A stretch of 64,000 nucleotides of DNA from assembly GCF_009913235.1 (NCBI RefSeq), contig NZ_CP047897.1:3099001-3163000 (forward strand), written 5' to 3'. Of this stretch, positions 1-7,669 are shown piece after piece. The position numbers and the translations under genes were made by a program. Numbering within the stretch: the stretch's first letter is position 1; the number at the start of each line of letters is the position of its first letter. This stretch comes from Nibribacter ruber (lineage in GTDB: Bacteria; Bacteroidota; Bacteroidia; Cytophagales; Hymenobacteraceae). The notes below the pieces were generated by a model. That model was not told where the DNA came from and made no database searches. It worked only from the letters and a program-made list of their open reading frames with translations.

Positions 1-1013
1 TTCTGGATGAGGTAAAGGCCCTGGCTGCCTGGATGACCTGGAAATGTGCCGTGGTGGATATTCCGTACGGCGGTGCCAAAGGTGGTATTGTGTGTGATCC
101 TTCTACCATGTCTGCCGGTGAGATGGAGCGTTTAACCCGCGCCTACACCGTGGCTTTGATTGATACCTTTGGTCCAGATCAGGATATTCCGGCCCCAGAC
201 ATGGGTACCGGTCCAAGAGAAATGGCCTGGTTGATGGATGAGTACTCCAAAACCAAAGGCATGACCGTGAACTCTGTAGTGACGGGCAAGCCGTTGGTAT
301 TGGGCGGTTCACTGGGGCGTGTAGAGGCTACCGGACGCGGCGTGATGGTGTCTGCCATGGCCGCCATGGAGAAACTGGGCATGGATCCAAGCCAGACTAC
401 GGCGGCGGTGCAGGGCTTCGGGAACGTAGGTTCCTGGGCGGCTAAGTTGCTGGCCGAGCGCGGTGTGAAAATCTTGGGCGTAAGTGACGTGAGCGGTGCC
501 TACTGGAACGAGAACGGCATCAACATTGAAGAAGCCATTGCCTACAAGAACGCCCACAACGGAAGACTGGAAGGCTACACCGGCGCTGATAAAATCAGCA
601 ATGATGACCTCTTGACTTCTAAAGTAGACTTGCTGGTGCCTGCCGCGGTAGAAGACGTGATCACGGTGCGTAATGCAGACAAGATCCAGGCCAAGCTGAT
701 TGTAGAAGGCGCCAACGGCCCTACTTCTGCTAACGCTGACCGCATCATCAATGAGAAGGGCATCATGGTAGTGCCAGACATTCTGGCCAACTCAGGCGGG
801 GTGACCGTGTCTTACTTTGAGTGGGTGCAGAACCGCATGGGCTACAAGTGGAGCCTGGAGATGGTAACCGAGCGCTCTGAGCGCATCATGAAAGAGGCGT
901 TCAACAAAGTGTATGACGCTTCTCAGAAATACAACGTGCCAATGCGTATTGCGGCCTACATTGTGGCCATTGACAAAGTGGCGCAGACCTATAAATTCCG
1001 CGGCGGATTCTAA
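1..1013 (+). CDS. Glu/Leu/Phe/Val dehydrogenase (glutamate dehydrogenase), 5' end outside window
   Basis: Catalyses reversible oxidative deamination of glutamate to 2-oxoglutarate and ammonia in the cytoplasm. The reading frame is open from base 3 (LDEVKALAAWMTW...), so the first in-window ATG at 33 is internal and roughly 90 N-terminal residues are missing relative to the usual 420-430 aa. Visible landmarks are the substrate-binding PYGGAKGG segment near base 65, QDIPAPDMGT near base 180, and the Rossmann motif GFGNVGSWAA near base 415, which marks the NAD(P)-binding domain. The C-terminus (TYKFRGGF) is complete and an intrinsic terminator follows. Cofactor preference cannot be read from the sequence. 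Confidence 0.95.
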   Translation, partial: LDEVKALAAWMTWKCAVVDIPYGGAKGGIVCDPSTMSAGEMERLTRAYTVALIDTFGPDQDIPAPDMGTGPREMAWLMDEYSKTKGMTVNSVVTGKPLVLGGSLGRVEATGRGVMVSAMAAMEKLGMDPSQTTAAVQGFGNVGSWAAKLLAERGVKILGVSDVSGAYWNENGINIEEAIAYKNAHNGRLEGYTGADKISNDDLLTSKVDLLVPAAVEDVITVRNADKIQAKLIVEGANGPTSANADRIINEKGIMVVPDILANSGGVTVSYFEWVQNRMGYKWSLEMVTERSERIMKEAFNKVYDASQKYNVPMRIAAYIVAIDKVAQTYKFRGGF

Positions 1014-1053
1014 GCCCCGGGCACCGCAAGGTTAAAAATTTATAAAACTTAAG

Positions 1054-1094
1054 AAACCGCTTCCCGTCTTTGTAGATGGGAGGCGGTTTTTTTA
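1054..1094 (+). terminator. Intrinsic terminator after glutamate dehydrogenase
   Basis: Arms AAACCGCTTCCC and GGGAGGCGGTTT (imperfect) around a loop, followed by a T-run. It separates the dehydrogenase from psd. Confidence 0.85.
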
Positions 1095-1102
1095 TATTTT
1101 TG
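1095..1102 (+). promoter_or_regulatory. Candidate Bacteroidota -7 box for psd
   Basis: TATTTTTG fits the TAnnTTTG consensus of the Bacteroidota primary sigma factor, 24 bp before the psd ATG. It overlaps the tail of the preceding terminator. No convincing -33 TTTG is seen. Confidence 0.45.
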
Positions 1103-1125
1103 CTGTAACTATCTAAAAGGAGTAC

Positions 1126-1791
1126 ATGAAAATTCACAAAGAAGGACGAAAGATTCTGTTCTTTACCTTGCTCGGCTTGTTGATCGCCAACCTGGTACTT
1201 TATTATTTTAACAGCAACCTCCTCGTTAACCGAATTTTCACCGGTGCCTCTGTTATTGTCTTTCTGCTCATTCTGCAGTTCTTCCGGAGCCCGTACCGCA
1301 ACCTGTTGTTGCATGAGGACTTGGTCATAGCCCCTGCCGATGGAAAAGTGGTGGTGATTGAAGACGTGGAGGAGCCGGAGTACTTCCAGGGTATGCGCAA
1401 GCAGATTTCCATCTTCATGTCGCCTATTAACGTGCACATTACCCGCAACCCGGTTTCTGGCGTGGTGAAGTACTTTAAATACCACCCGGGTAATTACCTG
1501 GTGGCGTGGCACCCAAAATCCAGCACCAAGAACGAGCGTACCACCACCGTGGTTGAGTCTCTAGCTGGTCCAGAGGTGTTGTTCCGGCAGATTGCCGGCG
1601 CCATGGCCCGCCGCATTGTCTGGTATGTGACCGAAGGCGATGAAGTAAACCAAGGCGAGGAGTTCGGGTTCATTAAGTTTGGCTCCCGCGTAGACATCTT
1701 TGTGCCGCTAGACACCGAGGTGAGAGTGCAGCTGGGTCAAAAAACCAAAGGCGGCCAGACCGTGATTGCCCAGTTGAAGACAACGGTATAG
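1126..1791 (+). CDS. psd: Phosphatidylserine decarboxylase family protein (short type)
   Basis: Decarboxylates phosphatidylserine to phosphatidylethanolamine at the inner membrane. The 221-aa length is typical of the short bacterial/archaeal Psd-related class. Two N-terminal hydrophobic segments (about residues 13-30 and 38-57) anchor it. INVHITRNPVSG lies mid-protein, and the GS pair at residues 186-187 in KFGSRVDIF is the expected self-cleavage site, where the Ser becomes the pyruvoyl group of the alpha chain. The ATG is preceded by AAAAGGAG at good spacing. A 44-bp palindromic terminator follows. No pssA lies next to it in this window. Confidence 0.93.
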   Translation: MKIHKEGRKILFFTLLGLLIANLVLYYFNSNLLVNRIFTGASVIVFLLILQFFRSPYRNLLLHEDLVIAPADGKVVVIEDVEEPEYFQGMRKQISIFMSPINVHITRNPVSGVVKYFKYHPGNYLVAWHPKSSTKNERTTTVVESLAGPEVLFRQIAGAMARRIVWYVTEGDEVNQGEEFGFIKFGSRVDIFVPLDTEVRVQLGQKTKGGQTVIAQLKTTV

Positions 1792-1835
1792 TATCAAGTA
1801 GCACGTAGCAAGTATCAAGATTTAAAAAGGTATAT

Positions 1836-1879
1836 AAAGCAGAAGCGGTTCCTTGCATGCAAGGAACCGCTTCTGCTTT
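1836..1879. terminator. 44-bp perfect palindrome, psd terminator
   Basis: Exact inverted repeat with 22-bp arms starting AAAGCAGAAGCGG, centred on TTGCATGCAA. It lies between convergent psd and msrC and can fold in either transcript. R1 copy 1 follows 29 bp later. Confidence 0.75.
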
Positions 1880-1908
1880 AAAGGAGTGGATAGCGATTAG
1901 TCTATTTT

Positions 1909-1946
1909 CGTTTTTGGCTTGTTTTCCAGAAAATAGGCCAAAAACG
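1909..1946. repeat. R1 38-bp palindromic repeat, copy 1
   Basis: Left arm CGTTTTTGGCTTGTTTTC, right arm GAAAATAGGCCAAAAACG. Convergent gap psd/msrC. This is the first clear member of the family that recurs across the window. Confidence 0.95.
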
Positions 1947-1985
1947 AAAGTCTTGCTACCTGATACTTTCTACACGATACTAAAC

Positions 1986-2468
1986 TTAAAACCAGCTTTC
2001 AGCCAGCTTCATTAACTGCTCCAAGTATTTCTGGTCTACTTCGTCAAAGTCATTGAGGCGGTCGCTGTCCACATCTAAGACCATCACTACCTCGCCGTTT
2101 TTCATGACCGGTACCACAATCTCAGACTTGGAATCTGAACTGCAGGCAATGTGCCCGGGGAACGCTTCTACGTCTGGCACTATGATGGTCTCTTGACGGG
2201 TATAGCAAGCACCACATACGCCTTTGTGGAACGGAATGCGCGTGCAGGCTATCGGTCCCTGGAACGGGCCTAAGACCAACTCGCCTTCCTTCACCAAGTA
2301 CGCGCCCACCCAGAAAAACCCGAAGCCCTGGCGCAGGGCCGCCATGGTGTTGGCCAGGTTGGCAATCAAATCGGTTTCTGGGCCAATCAGCGCCTCTATC
2401 TGCGGAAGCAAGGCTTTGTATTTTTCCTCTTTGCTGAGGTTTGCGTCTATTAACAGGTTTTCTGCCAT
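1986..2468 (-). CDS. msrC: Free methionine-(R)-sulfoxide reductase (GAF domain)
   Basis: Reduces free Met-R-sulfoxide, a cytosolic oxidative-damage repair enzyme built on a single GAF domain. The 160-aa length matches the family. Cysteines 75, 85 and 109 have the same spacing (34 and 24 residues before the last) as the catalytic and resolving cysteines of E. coli fRMsr (Cys84, Cys94, Cys118). Cys109 lies in the diagnostic GHIACSSDSKSEIVVP segment. An additional Cys88 is present (GVCGACYT). The gene is monocistronic, with a -7 box and an inverted repeat in its leader that suggest its own regulation. Confidence 0.93.
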   Translation of the reverse strand: MAENLLIDANLSKEEKYKALLPQIEALIGPETDLIANLANTMAALRQGFGFFWVGAYLVKEGELVLGPFQGPIACTRIPFHKGVCGACYTRQETIIVPDVEAFPGHIACSSDSKSEIVVPVMKNGEVVMVLDVDSDRLNDFDEVDQKYLEQLMKLAESWF

Positions 2469-2509
2469 TTGAATAATGTGCTAATGGTGGAATGTGCTAT
2501 CTCTCTTTA

Positions 2510-2534
2510 CTAAAATGCACGTCAGTCATTTTAG
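2510..2534. promoter_or_regulatory. Inverted repeat in msrC leader (candidate operator)
   Basis: Perfect 8-bp arms CTAAAATG and CATTTTAG separated by 9 bp, just downstream of the msrC -7 box on the minus strand. The position fits a repressor site or a small leader hairpin. No regulator gene is adjacent. Confidence 0.4.
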
Positions 2535-2539
2535 AACTA

Positions 2540-2547
2540 CAAAGGTA
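2540..2547 (-). promoter_or_regulatory. Candidate -7 box for msrC
   Basis: On the minus strand this reads TACCTTTG, an exact TAnnTTTG match, about 70 bp upstream of the msrC start codon. Confidence 0.5.
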
Positions 2548-2600
2548 GCCTCTGAAGTTTCCTGTCACAACTATAGTGCGGTGGGCTGGATGATACCTTC

Positions 2601-2638
2601 CGTTTTTGGCCTATTTTCTAGAAAATAGGCCAAAAACG
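2601..2638. repeat. R1 repeat, copy 2 (perfect palindrome)
   Basis: All 38 bases are self-complementary, centre TCTAGA. It ends 5 bp beyond the ribD stop codon, between co-directional genes. Confidence 0.97.
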
Positions 2639-2643
2639 AAGCC

Positions 2644-3681
2644 TTAGAATTGGTTTCGGTAGATGGTCAAGGTGTCCTCGCCAATTTTCTCTTTATAAGT
2701 GGCGACAAGGTTTGGTAGCTGCGGACCTTTAATGCCACTTTGCAGGCGTTTAGGAGATTTAAATACTCTTATCTCGTCCCAAAGGCCTTTCTGAATAAAA
2801 GAATCCAGCAACGTGGTGCCGCCTTCCACCAGTACAGACTGCACCTGCCGCTGGTACAAGTCCTGCATCATTTGGTCTAACACGTCCAATTCAGGAGAGA
2901 CTGTCACGAAATGCGTCTGGGAAAGGCTGGGTTTCTGGGCAAAAGTATAGACCCAGGTAGGGTGGGAGTTGTCTAGCAGATGGTGCGTGGCCGGTAGCTG
3001 CAGGTGCTTGTCAATGGTGATTCTCAACGGCGAAGGGCCATGCCAATGGCGTGCGTTGAGTGTGGGGTTGTCGTGCAAGGCGGTGCGCGTGCCCACCAGA
3101 ATGGCCTGCTCTTGGGTGCGCCATTTGTGCACCAGCTTCTGCGACAAAGCCCCAGAGATTTGACAGGCTTGGTAGTCTGGGAGCGCAATGAAACCATCTG
3201 AAGACTCTGCCCACTTTAAAACCAGATAAGGCCTTTTCTGCGTCTGAAACTTGAAGAAACGTTTGTTGACTTCTAAGCCTTTTGATTCAAGGAGTCCAGT
3301 AGTGACCGTACAGCCTGCATCTTTTAATTTTTGAATGCCTTTGCCGGCCACTAGGGGATTTGGGTCTGTGTTGCAAATCACCACATCCTGCACGCCGTGT
3401 TTAATCAATAAATCTGCGCAGGGTGGCGTCTTGCCATAATGGGAGCAGGGTTCCAAGGTTACGTACACTCGGCTTTGGCGCAGCAGGCTTTTGTCTTGTA
3501 CGCTATTGATAGCGTTGACCTCGGCGTGCGGGCCGCCGTATTGTTGGTGCCAGCCTTCGCCAGTGATCATGCCGTCATGCACAACCACGCAGCCCACCAT
3601 GGGATTGGGTCTGGCAAAGCCTTCGCCTAAGAGCGCCAGATCCAGGGCGCGTTGCATGAATTTTTCGTCTACCGTTTCCAT
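2644..3681 (-). CDS. ribD: Bifunctional diaminohydroxyphosphoribosylaminopyrimidine deaminase / 5-amino-6-(5-phosphoribosylamino)uracil reductase
   Basis: Catalyses the second and third steps of riboflavin synthesis. The N-terminal cytidine-deaminase-like zinc domain shows HAEVNAI (His52, Glu54) and PCSHYGKTPPC (Cys79, Cys88). The C-terminal half (about residues 148-345) is the RibD-C reductase with LKWAESSDGFIA and LVEGGTTLLDSF. The 345-aa length is near the family norm of about 360. It is divergent from prmC; the 65-bp gap holds a decayed R1 copy. No other rib gene is in the window. Confidence 0.95.
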   Translation of the reverse strand: METVDEKFMQRALDLALLGEGFARPNPMVGCVVVHDGMITGEGWHQQYGGPHAEVNAINSVQDKSLLRQSRVYVTLEPCSHYGKTPPCADLLIKHGVQDVVICNTDPNPLVAGKGIQKLKDAGCTVTTGLLESKGLEVNKRFFKFQTQKRPYLVLKWAESSDGFIALPDYQACQISGALSQKLVHKWRTQEQAILVGTRTALHDNPTLNARHWHGPSPLRITIDKHLQLPATHHLLDNSHPTWVYTFAQKPSLSQTHFVTVSPELDVLDQMMQDLYQRQVQSVLVEGGTTLLDSFIQKGLWDEIRVFKSPKRLQSGIKGPQLPNLVATYKEKIGEDTLTIYRNQF

Positions 3682-3708
3682 AAGCCTATTATTGGAGTGC
3701 CGAATATC

Positions 3709-3736
3709 GGGTGTTTTTTCAGAAATTGCCCAAAAC
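3709..3736. repeat. Decayed R1-like repeat between ribD and prmC
   Basis: Reads GGGTGTTTTTTCAGAAATTG then CCCAAAAC, keeping the T-run, central TTCAGAA and A-run of R1 but shortened. It lies in the divergent gap and creates a spurious GTG start extension of prmC. Confidence 0.4.
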
Positions 3737-3746
3737 CAGCAAAAGC

Positions 3747-4601
3747 ATGACTATTCAAAACCTACTGCAAACGCTCACGGCCCAACTGGAAACCGTCTAC
3801 GACGCCAATGAAGCCAGAACCATTACGGAATGGGTGCTGCAGCATGAGTTGAAATGCTCCCGCTTTGAGCTGTTACAGCAGCGGCTTTCTGAGGCGTCTG
3901 CTAAATTGCAGGACCAAGTAGATGGCTTCTTGCCTAGGCTTCTGGCACAGGAACCTGTGCAGTACGTGTTGGGCGAGGCTTCTTTCTATGGTCGTGAGTT
4001 TCTGGTATCGCCAGCGGTATTGATTCCCAGGTCAGAGACAGAAGAGCTGGTGCAAATGGTCATTCAGGAGTATAAACGTCATGCAGAGGTAAAGTTGCTG
4101 GACATTGGCACCGGTAGTGGCTGTATACCTATTACACTGTCGCTGGAACTGCCTCATGCCATAGTCTGGGGCTTGGACGTTTCCACAGAGGCCCTTACTA
4201 TTGCCAGGCAGAATGGACTGGAACTAGCCGCACGGGTCCAGTGGCTGCACCAAGACATTCTTCAGGAAGTGCCGGCTATTGCCCCGGCGTCTCTGGATGC
4301 GGTCGTTAGCAACCCACCGTATGTGCTGGAGGAGGAGAAAGGACTGATGCGAGACAATGTACTCTCGTTTGAACCTCATCTGGCTTTGTTCGTGCCTGAT
4401 CATGATCCGCTGTTATTTTACCGCCGCATTGCAGATCTGGCCTTAAACCAGCTTAAACCCCAAGGCAAGCTATTCTTTGAGATCAATGAACGGTACGCGC
4501 AGGAAACTGCGGCCATGTTGCGGGAATGGGGGTACAAGATGATAGAAATCAAAAAAGATTTGCGCGGAAAAGATAGGTTTGTCACGGCTTCTTTCGTTTA
4601 G
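3747..4601 (+). CDS. prmC: Peptide chain release factor N5-glutamine methyltransferase
   Basis: Methylates the GGQ glutamine of release factors RF1/RF2 using SAM. Features are an N-terminal helical domain, the linker PVQYVLGEASFYGREF, SAM motif I DIGTGSG (residues 119-125), and the catalytic NPPY at 189-192. The 284-aa length is typical. I chose ATG 3747 because the 12 extra codons from an upstream GTG at 3711 are encoded by the decayed R1 repeat and are not conserved-looking. No strong RBS is visible, which is common in Bacteroidota. Confidence 0.94.
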   Translation: MTIQNLLQTLTAQLETVYDANEARTITEWVLQHELKCSRFELLQQRLSEASAKLQDQVDGFLPRLLAQEPVQYVLGEASFYGREFLVSPAVLIPRSETEELVQMVIQEYKRHAEVKLLDIGTGSGCIPITLSLELPHAIVWGLDVSTEALTIARQNGLELAARVQWLHQDILQEVPAIAPASLDAVVSNPPYVLEEEKGLMRDNVLSFEPHLALFVPDHDPLLFYRRIADLALNQLKPQGKLFFEINERYAQETAAMLREWGYKMIEIKKDLRGKDRFVTASFV

Positions 4602-4657
4602 CTACTAAAGCGTTCGTGTTCCATTCATAGTGTCTGGGCGAATTATTATAAATACCG

Positions 4658-4665
4658 TACCTTTG
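4658..4665 (+). promoter_or_regulatory. Candidate -7 box for the nucleotide-sugar operon
   Basis: TACCTTTG matches TAnnTTTG exactly, about 75 bp upstream of the first operon gene. The intervening leader is AT-rich with no clear terminator. There is no R1 copy in this gap. Confidence 0.5.
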
Positions 4666-4740
4666 CCTATTAAAAATAATGATATCCTTTTGTCAGGTTT
4701 GTCCGTAGGTAGCCTGATTCTCTAGGGGTCCCTTTTGCCG

Positions 4741-5331
4741 ATGTCTGATTTTTCTCAATCGTATTTTGCCCATGAAACTGCCGTCATTGATGAGGGCTGT
4801 ACCATTGGCGAGGGCACCAAAATCTGGCACTTCTCGCATATTATGCCCAATTGCGCTATTGGCAGACGCTGTAACATTGGGCAGAACGTGGTCATTTCGC
4901 CAGACGTGGTGCTGGGCGAAAACGTGAAAATTCAGAACAACGTCTCTGTCTACAGTGGAGTGGTGTGTGAGGATGATGTGTTCTTGGGGCCTTCCATGGT
5001 GTTTACCAACGTGTTAAACCCTAGAAGTGCTATCAACCGGAGAGGCGAGTACCAGAAAACCCTGGTGCAGAAAGGTGCTAGCATTGGTGCCAACGCCACT
5101 ATCGTGTGCGGAAACACCATCGGGTCCTATGCCTTGATTGGGGCCGGAGCGGTCGTGACCAAAGACGTGGCCCCTTATGCGTTAGTATATGGCAATCCGT
5201 CCAGGCAGCGCGGGTGGGTGAGCGAGGCGGGTCATAAATTGACCTTTGATGAAACGCAAAAGGCTATCTGCCCAGAGACCTACGAAGTATATCAATTAGA
5301 AAACAATACAGTAACCAAGTTATACATTTAA
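4741..5331 (+). CDS. Left-handed beta-helix N-acetyltransferase (WbpD/WlbB-like)
   Basis: A hexapeptide-repeat acyltransferase of 196 aa, resembling enzymes that N-acetylate UDP-2-acetamido-3-amino-2,3-dideoxyglucuronate for surface polysaccharide. The I-G-x-x-x hexapeptide pattern runs from about residue 15 to 150 (for example CTIGEGTKIWHFSHIMPNCA, then GASIGANATIVCGNTIGSYA). His and Asn residues of the WlbB type occur in the IWHFSHI and FTNVLNPR segments. ATG 4741 is preferred over the TTG two codons upstream. It starts the operon, 12 bp before the next gene. The partner 3-dehydrogenase and aminotransferase (WlbA/WlbE type) are not in the window, so the exact substrate is inference. Confidence 0.85.
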   Translation: MSDFSQSYFAHETAVIDEGCTIGEGTKIWHFSHIMPNCAIGRRCNIGQNVVISPDVVLGENVKIQNNVSVYSGVVCEDDVFLGPSMVFTNVLNPRSAINRRGEYQKTLVQKGASIGANATIVCGNTIGSYALIGAGAVVTKDVAPYALVYGNPSRQRGWVSEAGHKLTFDETQKAICPETYEVYQLENNTVTKLYI

Positions 5332-5343
5332 ATAGAATTTATC

Positions 5344-6633
5344 GTGTATCAGCAACTACTTAACAAAGAGGCCAAGCTAGCAGTAATCGGATTAGGATAT
5401 GTGGGACTTCCCATTGCATTGGAGTTCGCAAAGAAGATCAGCGTGATTGGGTTTGACATCAACGAGAAGCGCGTGGAGATGATGCGCAACAACATTGATC
5501 CGAGCGGAGAACTGGAGGCATCTGCCTTTGAAGGCACGGACATTACTTTCACGCATAAGTTGGACGTTTTAAAAGAAGCCCGTTTCTTCATAGTAGCCGT
5601 GCCAACCCCCATAGACGCTTATGCCCTACCGGATCTAAAGCCTCTTCTGGGCGCCTCTTCCACGGTAGGCAAGGTGCTGAAGGAAGGTGATTACGTGGTG
5701 TATGAGTCTACCGTTTACCCAGGCTGTACCGAGGAGGACTGCATTCCTGTACTGGAGCGCGAGTCTGGCCTGAAATTCCCGACCGACTTCAAAGTGGGCT
5801 ATTCGCCGGAGCGCATCAACCCAGGCGACAAGGAGCACACGCTTACCAAGATCGTGAAAGTGGTTTCTGGTTGCGATGCGGAGTCTCTGGATGTGGTTGC
5901 CAAGGTGTATGAACTGGTGATTGAGGCTGGCGTGCACCGCGCATCTTCCATCAAAGTAGCAGAAGCAGCCAAGATCATTGAAAACACCCAGCGTGACGTG
6001 AACATCGCGCTGATGAACGAGCTTTCCATCATCTTTGACCGGATGAATATTAATACCTATGAAGTGTTGGAGGCCTCAGGCACCAAGTGGAACTTCTTAA
6101 AGTTCTTCCCAGGGCTGGTAGGTGGCCACTGCATTGGGGTGGATCCTTACTATCTCACGTACAAGGCCAAGGCCCTGGGCTACGACTCTAAGATTATCCT
6201 GAGCGGCCGTACCCTCAATGACGGTATGGGCGCCTATGTGGCCAGCAAGGCCATCAAGATGATGATCAAGGAAGGGAAAGCCATCTCCAAGGCCAAGGTG
6301 CTGGTAATGGGAGCCACCTTCAAAGAGAACGTGGAGGACATCCGCAACTCTAAAGTAGCAGATGTTATTAATGAACTGAAGAGCTTCGGGGTGCAGGTAG
6401 ACGTGGTAGATCCGTATGCGGACTCTGCGGAGTTGGAGCATGAGTATGGCTTTGCCCTTCAGGAGAACCCGACCAACGACTATGATGCCATTGTGGTGGC
6501 GGTGAATCACAAAGACTACCTGGGCTTTGACGAGGAGTACTTCAAGAGCATCTCCACCGACCATCCGATCGTGATTGACTTGAAAGGAATATACCGTGGC
6601 AAGGTTAATTCTTTGCCTTATTGGAGTTTATAA
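5344..6633 (+). CDS. UDP-N-acetyl-sugar 6-dehydrogenase (TviB/WbpO-like)
   Basis: NAD-dependent four-electron oxidation of UDP-HexNAc to UDP-HexNAc uronate (for example UDP-GalNAcA). The Rossmann motif is GLGYVGLPIA (residues 16-25), the central PTPID and ESTVYPGCTEE segments are present, and the catalytic Cys263 lies in GGHCIGVDPYY. The C-terminal UDP-binding domain follows. The 429-aa length is typical of the Vi-antigen TviB subgroup. The start is GTG at 5344, which gives the expected N-terminus YQQLLNKEAKLAVIG. With the TviC/WbpP-like epimerase three genes on, it forms a complete UDP-GalNAcA route. Confidence 0.92.
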   Translation: MYQQLLNKEAKLAVIGLGYVGLPIALEFAKKISVIGFDINEKRVEMMRNNIDPSGELEASAFEGTDITFTHKLDVLKEARFFIVAVPTPIDAYALPDLKPLLGASSTVGKVLKEGDYVVYESTVYPGCTEEDCIPVLERESGLKFPTDFKVGYSPERINPGDKEHTLTKIVKVVSGCDAESLDVVAKVYELVIEAGVHRASSIKVAEAAKIIENTQRDVNIALMNELSIIFDRMNINTYEVLEASGTKWNFLKFFPGLVGGHCIGVDPYYLTYKAKALGYDSKIILSGRTLNDGMGAYVASKAIKMMIKEGKAISKAKVLVMGATFKENVEDIRNSKVADVINELKSFGVQVDVVDPYADSAELEHEYGFALQENPTNDYDAIVVAVNHKDYLGFDEEYFKSISTDHPIVIDLKGIYRGKVNSLPYWSL

Positions 6634-6642
6634 TTAGGTAGA

Positions 6643-7659
6643 ATGAGTAAAATACTGGTGACAGGCGGGGCTGGCTACATCGGCTCCCATACGGTGGTAG
6701 AATTGGTGAATGCCGGCTATACTCCCATTATTGTAGACAACTTCAGTAACTCAGAGGAGCGCGTGCTTAATGGGATTGCGCAGATTCTTGGCCAACAAGT
6801 GGTTTGCCATAAGGTGGATTGTACGGACGCGAAGGTGCTCCAAGAAGTGTTTACCAAAGAAGGAGACATTGCCGGTGTCATTCACTTTGCAGCTTTTAAA
6901 GCGGTGGGTGAGTCTGTGGCGGAGCCTCTAAAATACTACCATAACAATGTGGCGGGGCTGGTGACTTTGTTGCAAGTGATGGAAGCCAATAAAGTGACCA
7001 GACTGGTATTCTCCTCCTCCTGCACCGTGTACGGTATTCCAGAGAAACTGCCGGTAACCGAAGAGACGCCTACCCAGAAAGCCAACTCGCCTTATGGTAA
7101 CACCAAAAAGATTGACGAGGAGATTCTACGGGATGTGGCCACCAGCGGAAGCGCTTTGAGAACCATCGCTCTTCGGTATTTCAACCCCATCGGGGCGCAT
7201 GAATCGGCATTGATCGGGGAATTGCCCTTAGGCGTTCCCAACAACTTAGTGCCGTTCATTACCCAGACCGCCGCCGGCCTGAGAGATAGCCTCACCGTGT
7301 ACGGCACTGACTATGACACCCCAGATGGAAGCTGCATTAGAGACTACGTGCACGTAGTGGATTTAGCCAAAGCACACGTGGCCGCCATTAAGCGATTAGA
7401 GAAAGAGGAACCAGCTGCGTTTGAGGTCTTTAATGTGGGGACGGGGCAAGGAAGCAGCGTATTAGAAGTAGTGAAAGCCTTTGAGAAGGCCACCAGCAAG
7501 CCGTTTCCATATAAAACCGGCCCGCGCCGTGCTGGGGACGTACCGGCCATTTATGCAGACGTAACCAAAGCCACCGAAGAACTTGGTTTCAAAACCTCTC
7601 TTTCTTTAGAGGAGAGTCTTGCCAGTTCTTGGGCATGGCAGCAAGCGTTAGGAAAGTAA
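6643..7659 (+). CDS. galE: UDP-glucose 4-epimerase
   Basis: Interconverts UDP-glucose and UDP-galactose, an extended SDR with bound NAD. TGGAGYIGSH at residues 7-16, catalytic Ser in FSSSCTVYG (about 126), and the Tyr151-xxx-Lys155 pair in SPYGNTKK. The 338-aa length equals E. coli GalE. It starts 9 bp after the preceding stop and is followed 10 bp later by rfbB, so it is operonic. Confidence 0.94.
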   Translation: MSKILVTGGAGYIGSHTVVELVNAGYTPIIVDNFSNSEERVLNGIAQILGQQVVCHKVDCTDAKVLQEVFTKEGDIAGVIHFAAFKAVGESVAEPLKYYHNNVAGLVTLLQVMEANKVTRLVFSSSCTVYGIPEKLPVTEETPTQKANSPYGNTKKIDEEILRDVATSGSALRTIALRYFNPIGAHESALIGELPLGVPNNLVPFITQTAAGLRDSLTVYGTDYDTPDGSCIRDYVHVVDLAKAHVAAIKRLEKEEPAAFEVFNVGTGQGSSVLEVVKAFEKATSKPFPYKTGPRRAGDVPAIYADVTKATEELGFKTSLSLEESLASSWAWQQALGK

Positions 7660-7669
7660 TTATCTAAGA

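Noticed and set aside
3711-3746. Upstream GTG start that extends prmC by 12 codons
   Set aside because: The extra codons are encoded by a decayed R1 repeat; ATG 3747 gives the normal PrmC N-terminus.
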